A stretch of 64,000 nt of DNA from Methylibium petroleiphilum PM1 (GCF_000015725.1 NC_008825.1:930001-994000); one strand, 5' to 3'. Positions 51,621 to 60,450 are shown, counted from the first letter of the stretch. The notes: generated by a model from the sequence alone, not told the origin. Made by a program: numbers and translations.

Positions 51621-52487
51621 ATGAACACCACCCAGGAAAGACAGCGGCAGTCCGGCGGCCGGGCCGCCACGCAGGGCGCGATCCGCATCGACGATGTCGT
51701 CAAGGTCTACGACCCCGACGGCGCGGCCGTGATGGCGGTGGACCACTGCACGCTCGACATCGCGGCCGGTGAGATCTGCATGATCGTCGGGCCCTCGGGC
51801 TGCGGCAAGACCACGCTGCTCAACGCGATCGCGGGCTTCCACAGCATCAGCTCGGGCACGATCACGATGGACGGCGAGGTGCTGTGCGGTCCCGGCAAGC
51901 CCAAGGCCGAGCCGGGCTCGGACCGCATCGTGGTGTTCCAGAACGGCGCGCTGTTCCCATGGAAGACCAACCTCGAGAACGTCGCCTTCGGCCCGCTGAT
52001 GCAGGGGAAGATGGGCAAGAAGGAGATCTACGAGAAGGCCCGCCGCATGATGGCCGATGCCGGCCTGAGCGGCACCGAGAACAACTACCCCGGCGAGGTG
52101 TCGTCGGGGCTGCGCCGGCGCGTGGAGATCGTGCGCGCGCTGATGAACGACCCGAAGGTGCTGCTGTTCGACGAGCCCTACCGAGCGCTCGACTCGCTGA
52201 CCAAGTCGGTCATGCACGAGGCGCTGCTGGAGATCTACTACAAGAACAAGGTCACGATCTTCTTCATCACCCACGACCTCGAGGAGGCCATCTTCCTCGG
52301 GCACCGGCTGGTGATCATGACCTCGCGGCCGTGCCGGCCGAAGAAGATCCTCGATGTCGACATTCCCCATCCGCGCGACTACAGCGTGCTGACCAGCCCG
52401 CGCTTCCGCGAGCTGATGGAGGAGACCAGTGCGATCGTGCACGAGGAAGCGAAGAAGTCCTTCGCGGCCGGCGAGAAGGAGGGCTGA
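51621..52487 (+). CDS. ABC importer ATPase A (TauB/SsuB type, variant signature motif)
   Basis: A 288-residue ATPase. Walker A GPSGCGKT (57-64), Q loop VVFQNGALFPW (Gln107), Walker B LLFDEP with Glu185 and H-loop THD (His218) are intact, but the LSGGQ-type signature reads VSSGL (160-164). In the two-ATPase dimer this signature would face the nucleotide bound by the partner, ATPase B, which lacks its H-loop His. The gene starts 1 base after the permease fusion and precedes the second permease by 3 bases. The C-terminal tail is longer than in SsuB. Confidence 0.92.
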   Translation: MNTTQERQRQSGGRAATQGAIRIDDVVKVYDPDGAAVMAVDHCTLDIAAGEICMIVGPSGCGKTTLLNAIAGFHSISSGTITMDGEVLCGPGKPKAEPGSDRIVVFQNGALFPWKTNLENVAFGPLMQGKMGKKEIYEKARRMMADAGLSGTENNYPGEVSSGLRRRVEIVRALMNDPKVLLFDEPYRALDSLTKSVMHEALLEIYYKNKVTIFFITHDLEEAIFLGHRLVIMTSRPCRPKKILDVDIPHPRDYSVLTSPRFRELMEETSAIVHEEAKKSFAAGEKEG

Positions 52488-52490
52488 ACC

Positions 52491-53315
52491 ATGAGCCATG
52501 GCATCACCCGGTTTCGCCAGCGCGTGCTGAGCCGCTCGACGCTGCGCGCGATCATTGCGCTGACGGCCTTCGTCATCCTGTGGGAACTGGGCGCGCGCTC
52601 GCCCGAATGGCTGGGCTTCGCGCTGCCCTGGATCGGCCAGGTGCCGGCGCCCAGCGGCGTGCTCAAGGCCTGGGCAGGCCTGCTGGGCAACGCCGGCTAC
52701 TGGGAGAGCTGGTACCTCAGCCTGGTGCGGGTGCTCGCGGGCTTCGGCGCGGCGATGCTGATCGGCATCCCGCTGGGCCTGATGATGGCCGTGAGCAAGG
52801 CGGTGCACGGCGTCGTGTTCCCGAGCTTCGAGCTGCTGCGGCCGATCCCGCCGCTGGCCTGGGTGCCGGCCTCGATCATCTTCTGGCCGACGGCCGAGAT
52901 GTCGATCGCCTTCGTGACCTTCCTCGGCGCCTTCTTCACCATCGTCATCAACGTCGTCGGCGGGGCCAAGTCGATCGACGTGCGCTACTTCCAGGCGGCG
53001 CAGGCGATGGGCGCGTCGCAGTGGGACATCTTCCGCCGCGTGGTGCTGCCGGCCACGCTGCCGTCGATCGTGGTCGGCTCCGCGGTGGGCATGGGCATCA
53101 CCTGGGAGGTGGTGGTGGCGGCCGAGATGATCTCCGGGGGCGGCAAGAGCGCCGAAGGCGGGGGACTGGGCTTCTTCATCTGGAACTCGTACGTGGGCGG
53201 TTCGTACGAGCAGATCGTCGTCGGCATGATCAGCATCGGCATCGCGGGCTTCGCCTGCAGCGAGGCGCTGCGCGCGCTCGGCGGACTGGTCACGCCCTGG
53301 TTGAAACAGCGTTGA
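52491..53315 (+). CDS. ABC transporter permease, SsuC/TauC type (second permease)
   Basis: A 274-residue membrane protein with about six segments and the BPD_transp_1 EAA loop YFQAAQAMGASQWDIFRRVVLPATLP. It has no N-terminal extension, unlike the partner permease at 50285. A heteromeric importer with two permeases and two ATPases is expected. GGAIN-like Gly-rich stretch GGGKSAEGGGLG (periplasm-facing by prediction) is an unusual insertion. The spacing of 3 bases before and 10 after indicates tight translation coupling. Confidence 0.92.
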   Translation: MSHGITRFRQRVLSRSTLRAIIALTAFVILWELGARSPEWLGFALPWIGQVPAPSGVLKAWAGLLGNAGYWESWYLSLVRVLAGFGAAMLIGIPLGLMMAVSKAVHGVVFPSFELLRPIPPLAWVPASIIFWPTAEMSIAFVTFLGAFFTIVINVVGGAKSIDVRYFQAAQAMGASQWDIFRRVVLPATLPSIVVGSAVGMGITWEVVVAAEMISGGGKSAEGGGLGFFIWNSYVGGSYEQIVVGMISIGIAGFACSEALRALGGLVTPWLKQR

Positions 53316-53325
53316 GGAGTGCACG

Positions 53326-54216
53326 ATGGCCCAACACAAGCCTTCGGGCAGCACGCGCGGCGAGATCCAGGTCCGCAACGTCACCAAGACCTACGGCACC
53401 GGACCGTTCGCCAAGACCGTGGTGCAGGACTGCTCGTTCACGATCGAGCGCAACAAGCTCACCGTGATGATCGGCCCGTCGGGTTGCGGGAAGAGCACGC
53501 TGATCCGGTTGCTCGCGGGCTTCGAGAAGCCCGACAGCGGCAGCATCCAGATCGACGGGCGGCCCATCACCGGGCCCGGCAAGGACCGTCTCGTGGTGTT
53601 CCAGGAAAGCGCGCTGTTCCCGTGGATGACGACCATGGACAACATCCTCTACGGACCGCGCGCGCGCGGTGAGCAGAACGGGCAGACGCAGTCGCAGGCC
53701 GATTTCCTGCTGGAGAAGGTGGGACTCAAGGCCTTCAGCCGCAAGTACCCCACGCAGCTGTCGGGTGGCATGCAGCGGCGTGCCGAACTGGCGCGCGCCA
53801 TGATCAACAACCCCGACGTGATGATCCTCGACGAGCCGTTCCGCGGCCTCGACGCGATGTCCAAGGAGCTGATGTGGGAGTACTACTCCGGCCTGTACGA
53901 GGAGTCTCACCGCACCAATTTCTTCGTGACCACCGACATCGACGAGGCGATCTTCCTCGCCGACCGCCTGATCGTGATGACGAACATCCCGACGCAGGTG
54001 AGGGCGACGCTCGAGGTGGACATCCCGCGGCCGCGAAGGCTGGCCAACGCCTTCGACAGCGAGCGCGCCAACGAAATCAAGATGCAGGCGCTGTCGCTGC
54101 TGCACGAGGAGGCCATGAAGTCCTTCTCGGGCGGCAGCCGCGCCGCGGCGGACTTCATCGAGGCCTATGCCAAGCGCACCGGCAAGGCGCCGGCCGAGGC
54201 GAAGCAGCCGGAATGA
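53326..54216 (+). CDS. ABC importer ATPase B (TauB/SsuB type, H-loop His missing)
   Basis: A 296-residue ATPase. Walker A GPSGCGKS (50-57), Q loop VVFQESALFPW, signature LSGGM (145-149) and Walker B MILDEP (Glu170) are intact, but the H-loop reads VTTDIDEA, with Thr203 in place of the conserved His. Codon ACC is clear in the sequence. Together with the altered signature of ATPase A this predicts one good and one degenerate ATP site in the heterodimer. It ends the transporter gene set; the amidohydrolase-like gene follows 58 bases later. Confidence 0.92.
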   Translation: MAQHKPSGSTRGEIQVRNVTKTYGTGPFAKTVVQDCSFTIERNKLTVMIGPSGCGKSTLIRLLAGFEKPDSGSIQIDGRPITGPGKDRLVVFQESALFPWMTTMDNILYGPRARGEQNGQTQSQADFLLEKVGLKAFSRKYPTQLSGGMQRRAELARAMINNPDVMILDEPFRGLDAMSKELMWEYYSGLYEESHRTNFFVTTDIDEAIFLADRLIVMTNIPTQVRATLEVDIPRPRRLANAFDSERANEIKMQALSLLHEEAMKSFSGGSRAAADFIEAYAKRTGKAPAEAKQPE

Positions 54217-54274
54217 AACCTGTCGCGCCGTCGACCCGAACAACGAACGAACCATCCAAGAAGGAGAACGATCC

Positions 54275-55132
54275 ATGGCCAGCAAGAAGGTGATCGACAT
54301 GCGCAGCCGCCCTGCGTTCCTGCACGACTTCTACGGCAAGACGCGCGGCACGCCGGAGTTCGAGGTCGTGAAGTGGCTGAACGGCCGGGTCGGCTCGCGG
54401 GACCTGGAGCACTTCACGCATTCGAAGAACATCGATGGCTACCTGCGCGACATCAAGGAGACGCGCATAACGGCGGCGGTGGTCGTCGGCCGCGACACAC
54501 CCGGCATCAAGCACTCCAACGACGAGATCCACGACCTCGTCAAGGGCCACAAGGAACTGGTCGGGGTGGGCTCGATCGATCCGCACCGCTGGGGCGTCAA
54601 GGCGGCGATCGACGAGGTGGAGCGCGCGGTGCGGCAGCTCGACCTGAAGGCGATCAACGTCGAGCCCGGCTTCGGCAGCCCGCTGTGCAAGGCCGACGAT
54701 CCGATGCTGTTCCCGATCTACGACGCCTGCGCGCAGCTCGGCGTGCCAGTCTCCATCATGTCCGGCCCCACCGCGCCGAGCCTCGACATGGTGACGCCGA
54801 CCGCGGTTGGCCATGTGGCGAAGGCCTTCCCCAAGCTGTCGATCATCTGCTACCACGGCTTCTATCCGTACGTGAACGAGATCATCGGCGTCGCGTTCCG
54901 CTGGGAGAACGTGTTCATCGTGCCCGACATGTACATCTTCGCGCCGGGAGGCTCGCTCTACGTCGAGGCCGCGAACGGCTGCATGCGCCACCAGATCCTG
55001 TTCGGCAGCTCCTACCCGTTCCGGCCGATGGGACAGTCGATCAACGACTACCGCACCCTCGGTTTCGCGGAGGGCGTGATCGACGACGTGATGTACGGCA
55101 ACGCGAAGCGCGTGCTGAAGCTCGGCGTCTAG
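54275..55132 (+). CDS. Amidohydrolase-2 family protein lacking the usual metal ligands
   Basis: A 285-residue TIM-barrel protein of the amidohydrolase-2 group (VIDMRSRPAF start, KAINVEPGFGSPLCKADDPMLFPIYDACAQLGVPVSIMSG, YHGFYPYVNEI, ILFGSSYPFRP). The HxH motif at strand 1 is RSR (10-12) and the catalytic Asp of GSDYP is Ser246, while His194 remains, so a classical metal hydrolase centre is unlikely. It may be a decarboxylase-like or non-catalytic variant. AAGGAGAA precedes the ATG. Its place behind the importer suggests a later step of the same pathway. Confidence 0.8.
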   Translation: MASKKVIDMRSRPAFLHDFYGKTRGTPEFEVVKWLNGRVGSRDLEHFTHSKNIDGYLRDIKETRITAAVVVGRDTPGIKHSNDEIHDLVKGHKELVGVGSIDPHRWGVKAAIDEVERAVRQLDLKAINVEPGFGSPLCKADDPMLFPIYDACAQLGVPVSIMSGPTAPSLDMVTPTAVGHVAKAFPKLSIICYHGFYPYVNEIIGVAFRWENVFIVPDMYIFAPGGSLYVEAANGCMRHQILFGSSYPFRPMGQSINDYRTLGFAEGVIDDVMYGNAKRVLKLGV

Positions 55133-55154
55133 CCGCCCGGACCGGAGAACCGCC

Positions 55155-55631
55155 GTGAAGGACCTCGAGATACGCGCCGCGCGGCTGTCCGACGTGCCGC
55201 GTCTCCTGGAGTTCTACAAGCAGCTCGACATCACGCCCGAGCCCGAGATGCCGATCGAGCACGCCTGGGCGCGCTTTCTCGACCTGGAAGCGAACCCGCT
55301 GCACCACATCTACGTGGCGGAGTCGAACGATCTCATCGTGGGTACCTTCGCGGTGGTCTTCGTGGGCGGCATCTCCCACGGCGCGCGCGACTCGTGCATC
55401 GTGGAAGACGTGGTCGTGGCGCCGGACGCCCAGGGACAGCGGATCGGCCGGCGGATGATGCAGTTCGCGATGAAGCTGTGTGCGGCGCGCGACTGCTACA
55501 AGCTGGTGCTGTCGAGCCACGTCAATCGCGAGAAGGCCCATGCCTTCTACGAGGGCCTGGGTTTCCGCAAGCACGGCTACAGCTACCTGATCGACCCCGG
55601 CGACGCTGCCGCTCCGGCGGCGCCTGCCTGA
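55155..55631 (+). CDS. GNAT-family N-acetyltransferase
   Basis: A 158-residue GNAT protein. The acetyl-CoA-binding motif A reads EDVVVAPDAQGQRIGRRMMQFA, followed by YKLVLSSHVNREKAHAFYEGLGFRKHGYSYLI. It begins with GTG at 55155, with CGGAGAA upstream, 22 bases after the amidohydrolase-like gene. The acyl acceptor is unknown; acetylation of an amine intermediate or inactivation of a toxic product are possibilities. Confidence 0.88.
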   Translation: MKDLEIRAARLSDVPRLLEFYKQLDITPEPEMPIEHAWARFLDLEANPLHHIYVAESNDLIVGTFAVVFVGGISHGARDSCIVEDVVVAPDAQGQRIGRRMMQFAMKLCAARDCYKLVLSSHVNREKAHAFYEGLGFRKHGYSYLIDPGDAAAPAAPA

Positions 55632-55651
55632 CCGACCGGAGGAGACTCGCC

Positions 55652-56017
55652 ATGGTGGAGGCCGACGAACGCGGTGCCGAGTACAGCATCCAGGTGAGCG
55701 CCGTGGCGGACGCCGGCTGCTCGGTCTATCGAGCACGGGTCGTGGTCAAGGAGTTGCCTGCGATGCGCCCGGTGTTCTGCGACGACGTGCTGCCGCAGGA
55801 GCAGACCTGGCCTCAGCTTCAGGAGGCGCTCGCCGCGGCGCTCGCCCGGGGGCAGCGGTTCGTGCGCTTCGCGCTGTGCCGCCGGTTCGCCGAGGGCATG
55901 GACGACGACGAGGCGGCCTGGGAGGCGATGCTTGCCGGGCTGGCCGGCAGAGCGGCCGCGACACGCTCGCCGGTCGAGTGGCGCAGCACCGGGTTCCATC
56001 CGACGTGGACGCAGTGA
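55652..56017 (+). CDS. Small protein of unknown function in the transporter/oxygenase operon
   Basis: A 121-residue protein I do not recognise. CGGAGGAGA lies 7 bases before the ATG, and its stop overlaps a GTG start of the next gene, so it is a real gene. The sequence is acidic at the N-terminus, contains VVVKELPAMRPVFCDDVLPQEQ and an Ala-rich helix (WPQLQEALAAALARGQRFVRFALCRRFAEG) and ends EWRSTGFHPTWTQ. There is no signal peptide or membrane segment. It may act with the acetyltransferase or nitroreductase that flank it. Confidence 0.7.
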   Translation: MVEADERGAEYSIQVSAVADAGCSVYRARVVVKELPAMRPVFCDDVLPQEQTWPQLQEALAAALARGQRFVRFALCRRFAEGMDDDEAAWEAMLAGLAGRAAATRSPVEWRSTGFHPTWTQ

Positions 56018-56676
56018 CGTTCGTCGCGCCCGAAGAAGCCGGGGGCCGCAGCACGCCGTCGCTGCCAGCGTGCGATGACGACGGCGCGTCGAGGGCGGGT
56101 GTCGAGTTGCGGGCGACGATGGCCGCAAGGCAGCACACGTCTCCGAAGCGTCTGGTCGAGCCGGGCCCCGACGCGGACCAGATCGAGAGCCTGTTCTGCG
56201 CCGCCGCGACGGCGCCGGACCACGGCCGGCTCGTACCCTGGCGCTTCGTGATCGTTCCTGCCGATCAGCGCGCGCGCCTGGCCGAGGCCTTCGCGCTGGC
56301 CTTGATCGACCGTGATCCCGGCGCGACCCTGGTCCAGATCGAGGCAGCCCGGCTCAAGGCCTGGCGTGCCCCGTGGATCGCCCTCGCGATCGCGAGATTG
56401 CGAGACGACGAGCGCGATGCCGACGCCGTTCCCGCGGCCGAGCGGCTCGTCTCGCTCGGCGCCGCGCTCCAGAACCTGCTGCTCGCGGCGCACTCGATGG
56501 GCTTCGGCAGCGGGTTGACCAGCGGCCGTGCGATGGCGTCGACGCGCCTGCGCGGCCTGTTCGGCGTGCAGCCGCAGGAGCAGGCCGTGTGCTTCGTCAA
56601 CGTGGGCACCGTGGTGGGACGGCGACCCGTGTCGCCCAGGCCCGCGCCGGCCCGGTTCGTCAGTTGCCTGTCGTAG
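56014..56676 (+). CDS. Nitroreductase-family flavoprotein
   Basis: A 220-residue protein. The N-terminal part TSPKRLVEPGPDADQIESLFCAAATAPDHGRLVPWRFVIV and the later LGAALQNLLLAAHSMGFGSGL match the FMN-binding nitroreductase fold. I use GTG 56014, which overlaps the preceding stop as GTGA; GTG 56005 or an internal ATG (about 56107) are alternatives. The family reduces nitro compounds, quinones or enones, or cuts flavins. Here it is the last clear gene of the Rieske/transporter operon. Confidence 0.78.
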   Translation: MTFVAPEEAGGRSTPSLPACDDDGASRAGVELRATMAARQHTSPKRLVEPGPDADQIESLFCAAATAPDHGRLVPWRFVIVPADQRARLAEAFALALIDRDPGATLVQIEAARLKAWRAPWIALAIARLRDDERDADAVPAAERLVSLGAALQNLLLAAHSMGFGSGLTSGRAMASTRLRGLFGVQPQEQAVCFVNVGTVVGRRPVSPRPAPARFVSCLS

Positions 56677-56733
56677 TGGCAGGCCGGGGCTGCGGCGTAT
56701 GCTCGCCGCCACCGCAATCCTCGGTGCGCACGG

Positions 56734-57387
56734 ATGAGCAACTTCTACAACGATCACATCCTGCCGCGCGCGGTCGATGTCATCTGTGGTCTGCCCAGCT
56801 TCGAGAGCGGGCGCGCGGAGCTGGTGCCGCAGGCCTCGGGCCGGGTGCTCGAGATCGGCATGGGCACGGGACGCAACCTGCCGTACTACCGCGCTGCCGG
56901 ACTGCAATGCCTGTGCGGTGTCGATCCCGGCCTGCATGCCCTGGCCCGGCGCCGGGCCGAGGCCGCAGGCCTGGAGATCCAGGCGCTGCCGCTGTCGGCC
57001 GAACGCATCCCGGTGGACGACCGCAGCTTCGATTGCGTGGTGTCCACCTTCACGCTCTGCACCATTCCCGATGCGGCCCAGGCGCTGAAGGAGGTCTACC
57101 GCGTGCTGGTGCCGGGCGGGCGCCTGCTGTTCCTGGAGCACGGTGCCGCGCCTGACGCGTCGGTGCGGCGCTGGCAGGACCGCCTCACGCCGTACTGGAG
57201 GCCGCTGGCCGGCGGCTGCCATCTCAACCGCGAGATGCCGGGGCTGATCGAGTCGGCGGGCTTCTGGATCGAAAGTCTGCAGCGCCGCTACCGGCCCGGG
57301 CCGAGATGGCTGACCAGTCTGTACTCGGGGGTCGCTACACGGCCCCGTTCTCCGGGTCCGACGGATCGAGGCTCGTCGCCGGATTGA
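56734..57387 (+). CDS. Class I SAM-dependent methyltransferase
   Basis: A 217-residue UbiE/COQ5-like methyltransferase: motif I VLEIGMGTGRNLPYY, motif II region FDCVVSTFTLCTIPDAAQALKEVYRVLVPGGRLLFLEHG. The family methylates small molecules, lipids or thiol/arsenic compounds; no zinc or Cys-rich features are visible. The C-terminal 20 residues (VATRPRSPGPTDRGSSPD) are low-complexity and may be read-through into the gene-poor region that follows, suggesting the original stop has shifted. Confidence 0.85.
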   Translation: MSNFYNDHILPRAVDVICGLPSFESGRAELVPQASGRVLEIGMGTGRNLPYYRAAGLQCLCGVDPGLHALARRRAEAAGLEIQALPLSAERIPVDDRSFDCVVSTFTLCTIPDAAQALKEVYRVLVPGGRLLFLEHGAAPDASVRRWQDRLTPYWRPLAGGCHLNREMPGLIESAGFWIESLQRRYRPGPRWLTSLYSGVATRPRSPGPTDRGSSPD

Positions 57388-57930
57388 TCCACCAGGGATG
57401 CTGTGGCGGGCGTCGTAGACGCTGCCCGACGGGCTGGGGGTCCGCAGTTCGCCGCAGCTGGCCCTGGGAATCCTCCCGGTCGCGATGCACGCACCGTTCA
57501 AGCCCTGCGACGACGGCGACCGGCCGGTCAGCGACGTCCCGGCGCTCGCTATGCCGCCCGTTGTGATCCTCGGCCCCATGGCCTTCATGCTCGAGGTGCG
57601 CCGCGCCTGGCGCCCGACTCTTCCGGCGCCGGCCTCGCCGCTGCGGCAGGTCGACCACGCGCGTTGCTGGCAGGGCCCGCGCGGACATCTCGATCCGGCA
57701 TAGCGTTGAAGTTGAGTGGCCCATGGTCTCGGCTTCATGAGCCGGGTCGTCTTCCCGAGCACGCGCGGAAGCGGCGCGCAACCTCCAGTCGTCGCTACCC
57801 GCGTACTACCCGCTGCGGGCCCGTCGATGAAAAACTGTCGACCATCCCCCGGGAGCGAGATCGCCGGATCCGCGTGCGTCCATCGACGTCTTCGACGCGC
57901 ACTCGCACCCCGCCAGTCACAGGAGTACAC
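57388..57930. other. Gene-poor stretch, possibly an eroded gene
   Basis: A 543-base gap between the methyltransferase and the glyoxalase-like gene with no convincing complete gene. One plus-strand frame (about 57420-57703) reads like a hydrophobic-rich fragment (VVILGPMAFMLEVRRAW) interrupted upstream by a stop at about 57416, compatible with a decayed membrane protein gene. Near the end CTACCC occurs twice (57795-57800, 57806-57811) without a matching GGGTRG arm. I see no RNA gene. Confidence 0.4.
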
Positions 57931-58326
57931 GTGGCAAAGCTCATTCACACCATGATCCGGGTCCGCGAGCTCGAGCGCTCGCTGAAGTTCTACGAAGCCG
58001 TCCTCGACATGAAGGAGTCCCATCGGCTCGACTTCCCGGAGTTCACGCTCGTCTATCTGCGCGCCGAAGGCTGTCACTTCGAAATCGAGCTGACGCTCAA
58101 CAAGGGGCGTGAGGACGACTACACGCACGGCACGGGCTACGGCCATGTCGCGGCCGTCGTGCCGGACGCGAGCGCGAAGCGGGCGCAGGTCGATGCGCTC
58201 GGCTATGCGCCGACCGCGGTCAAGGAGTTCAAGCGAGGCGAGGAACTGCTGGCGCGGTTCTTCTTCGTGCAGGACCCAGACGGCTACAAGATCGAGGTGC
58301 TGGAACAGCACGGGCATTACCGCTAG
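57931..58326 (+). CDS. gloA: Glyoxalase I (lactoylglutathione lyase)-like VOC protein
   Basis: A 131-residue VOC protein close to GloA in length and pattern (KLIHTMIRVRELERSLKFYEAVLDM). The four metal ligands of GloA are all present: His6, Glu53 (EIELT), His72 (GYGHVA) and Glu122 (IEVLE). It starts with GTG 57931, with AGGAG 8 bases upstream. GloA converts the methylglyoxal-glutathione hemithioacetal to S-lactoylglutathione. A gloB-like gene follows 110 bases downstream, so the pair can detoxify a 2-oxoaldehyde; a different hemithioacetal substrate is possible. Confidence 0.8.
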   Translation: MAKLIHTMIRVRELERSLKFYEAVLDMKESHRLDFPEFTLVYLRAEGCHFEIELTLNKGREDDYTHGTGYGHVAAVVPDASAKRAQVDALGYAPTAVKEFKRGEELLARFFFVQDPDGYKIEVLEQHGHYR

Positions 58327-58436
58327 CGATCGTTGCAGGCCCGGGCCGGAGGTCCGGGAACGATGCGTCGCGCGTCCGACCTCGATCAGGTCCCGCGCGG
58401 CTCGGTGAGTTTGCTCAGCGCTGCCAGGAGAGGAAC

Positions 58437-59216
58437 GTGCCCGCCCTCGTGTCGATCAAGGCCTTTGCCGACAACTACATCTGGTTGTTTCGCGTCGGGA
58501 ACCGCGCGTGGGTCGTCGACCCGGGCGAGTCGGCCGGCGTGCTCGGCTATCTGGACAAGCACCACCTGATCCTCGAAGGGATCCTGCTGACCCACCACCA
58601 CGACGACCACACGGGTGGCGTCGAACACTTGCGATCGGTGCGCAACGCCCGGGTCTACGGGCCTGCGCGCGAGCGCCTGCCCGAGCCCGTCATCCGGCTG
58701 CTGCACGGCGACGAGGTGGACGCCCTGGGCGTGCGCTTCCGCGTGATCGACGTGCCGGGGCACACCGCCGGGCACATCGCCTATTACGCCGAAGACTTCG
58801 ACGGTCGTCCGCTGCTGTTCTGCGGCGACACGCTGTTCTCCGGCGGCTGCGGGCGCCTGTTCGAGGGCACGCCGGCGCAGATGTTCGCGTCGCTCGACCG
58901 GCTCGCCGGCCTGCCCGGAGACACTCTCGTGTGCTGTGCCCACGAGTACACGGTGGGCAACCTGCGGTTCGCGAACGCTGTCGAGCCCGGCAATCGCGAC
59001 GTGGTGGAGCACCTCGATCGATGCCTGGCGCTGCGGGCCCGCGACGAGCCCACGCTGCCCAGTTCCATCAAGCAGGAGCGCCTGATCAACCCCTTCCTGC
59101 GCTGCCAGGACCCGGCGGTGGCGAACGCGGCGCGGCGCCGGGCCGCGGTCGGCCATGCGATGGACGACGTGGCGGTGTTCGCTGCGTTGAGGGCCTGGAA
59201 GGACCGCTTCGCATGA
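58437..59216 (+). CDS. gloB: Hydroxyacylglutathione hydrolase (glyoxalase II)
   Basis: A 259-residue metallo-beta-lactamase-fold hydrolase, typical GloB length. Start [18 protein letters not shown], the metal motif [10 protein letters not shown] (His53, His55, Asp57, His58), [25 protein letters not shown] and CAHEYT are all standard, as is the C-terminal ARR...RCQDP glutathione-binding region. It hydrolyses S-lactoylglutathione to lactate and glutathione. It starts at GTG 58437 with AGGAG upstream. It is followed after 10 bases by the PAS protein. Confidence 0.93.
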   Translation: MPALVSIKAFADNYIWLFRVGNRAWVVDPGESAGVLGYLDKHHLILEGILLTHHHDDHTGGVEHLRSVRNARVYGPARERLPEPVIRLLHGDEVDALGVRFRVIDVPGHTAGHIAYYAEDFDGRPLLFCGDTLFSGGCGRLFEGTPAQMFASLDRLAGLPGDTLVCCAHEYTVGNLRFANAVEPGNRDVVEHLDRCLALRARDEPTLPSSIKQERLINPFLRCQDPAVANAARRRAAVGHAMDDVAVFAALRAWKDRFA

Positions 59217-59226
59217 GGCCTCGACC

Positions 59227-60450
59227 ATGGCGATGAGGGTGTCCTTCTTCCGCGCGCGCCGGGACGCACCGCAGGAACCTGACGAGAAGGGCGCCGAGGT
59301 GGCACGGTTGCACTGGCAGGTCGCGGCATTGCAGGCCGAGATCCAAGGCCTGCAGATGCGCTTCGACCTGATCCGCCGTGCGTCGGGAGAAGGTCTGTGG
59401 GACATGGAAGTGCCCGCCGACGATGCGGCCGGCGCGGGCAACCCGTTCTGCTGGTCGGCGCAGTTCCGCAGGCTGCTCGGCTACCAGGACGAACGCGACT
59501 TTCCCGACGTGCTGTCCAGCTGGTCCGACCTGCTGCACCCGGAGGACAAGCAGCGCACGCTGCAGGCCTTCGCCGCCCACATGCAGGACCGTTCCGGTCG
59601 CACGCCGTACGACGTGACCTACCGCCTGCGCTGCAAGGATGGCGTGTGCCGCTGGTTCCGTGCGCGGGGCGAGACGCTGCGCGCGGCCGACGGCACCCCC
59701 TTGCGCGTGGCGGGCACCCTCATTCCAATCGACGAGGACCTGAAGCTCCAGCAGGCGCTCGACGTGACGCACACGCGCTTCGAGCTGTCGCGCGAGATCG
59801 TCAACGACGGCGTCTGGGACCTGGCCGTGGTCGCCGGCGATCCGGTGAATCCCCGCAACGCGTTCTGGTGGTCGCCGCAGTTCCGCCGCCTGCTGGGCTT
59901 CGCCGACGAAGCCGAGTTCCCGAACGTGCTCGACAGCTGGGCGTCACGCCTGCACCCGGAGGACAAGGACCGCACGATGACGGCCTTCGTGCAGCACCTG
60001 ACCGACAAGACCGGCCGCACCCCCTACGACGTCTGCTACCGGCTGCGGTGCAAGGACGACCGCTATCGCTGGTTCCGCGCCCGTGGCCAGACCCAGCGGG
60101 CCGCCGACGGCACCGCGCTGCGGGCCGTCGGGGCCCTGGCCGACATCCAGGCCGAAAGGGACCGGGAGGAGGCCGAGCGGCAGCGTGTCAGGTACAACGC
60201 GCAGCTCGAATCCAGCCTGAAGGACATCGGCGACATCGTCGGCACGATCCAGCGCATCGCCCAGCAGACCAATCTGATCGCGATCAACGCCGCGGTGGAG
60301 GCCGCGCGAGCCGGCGAAGCGGGCCGTGGCTTCTCCGTCATCGCCAGCGAGATCCGCGCGCTGTCCAAGCGCACCAGCGACGCGACGAACGATGCCACAC
60401 ACATCCGGCAGAAGCTCGAAGACGGTCGACGCGAGTTGATCGCGCGCTGA
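59227..60450 (+). CDS. Soluble PAS-PAS protein with short MCP-like signalling tip
   Basis: A 407-residue cytoplasmic protein. A short coiled coil (about 20-50) is followed by two very similar PAS domains (about 50-175 and 180-310; both contain [17 protein letters not shown] or [28 protein letters not shown] or [17 protein letters not shown], and YRWFRARG). The C-terminal 85 residues hold the chemoreceptor hairpin tip ([33 protein letters not shown]) but not the long helices or methylation regions of a normal MCP. No membrane segment is present. The PAS pair arose by internal duplication. It probably docks CheA/CheW-like partners or works as a stand-alone sensor. Confidence 0.85.
   Translation: MAMRVSFFRARRDAPQEPDEKGAEVARLHWQVAALQAEIQGLQMRFDLIRRASGEGLWDMEVPADDAAGAGNPFCWSAQFRRLLGYQDERDFPDVLSSWSDLLHPEDKQRTLQAFAAHMQDRSGRTPYDVTYRLRCKDGVCRWFRARGETLRAADGTPLRVAGTLIPIDEDLKLQQALDVTHTRFELSREIVNDGVWDLAVVAGDPVNPRNAFWWSPQFRRLLGFADEAEFPNVLDSWASRLHPEDKDRTMTAFVQHLTDKTGRTPYDVCYRLRCKDDRYRWFRARGQTQRAADGTALRAVGALADIQAERDREEAERQRVRYNAQLESSLKDIGDIVGTIQRIAQQTNLIAINAAVEAARAGEAGRGFSVIASEIRALSKRTSDATNDATHIRQKLEDGRRELIAR

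Noticed and set aside
57335-57781. Minus-strand frame of 148 codons in the gene-poor stretch
   Set aside because: No RBS, no recognisable family, overlaps the methyltransferase end and has Arg/Ala-rich shadow-like composition.
57795-57820. CTACCC repeats as a further LAL operator
   Set aside because: The right arm GGGTRG is missing at the 4-base spacing; only half-site similarity.
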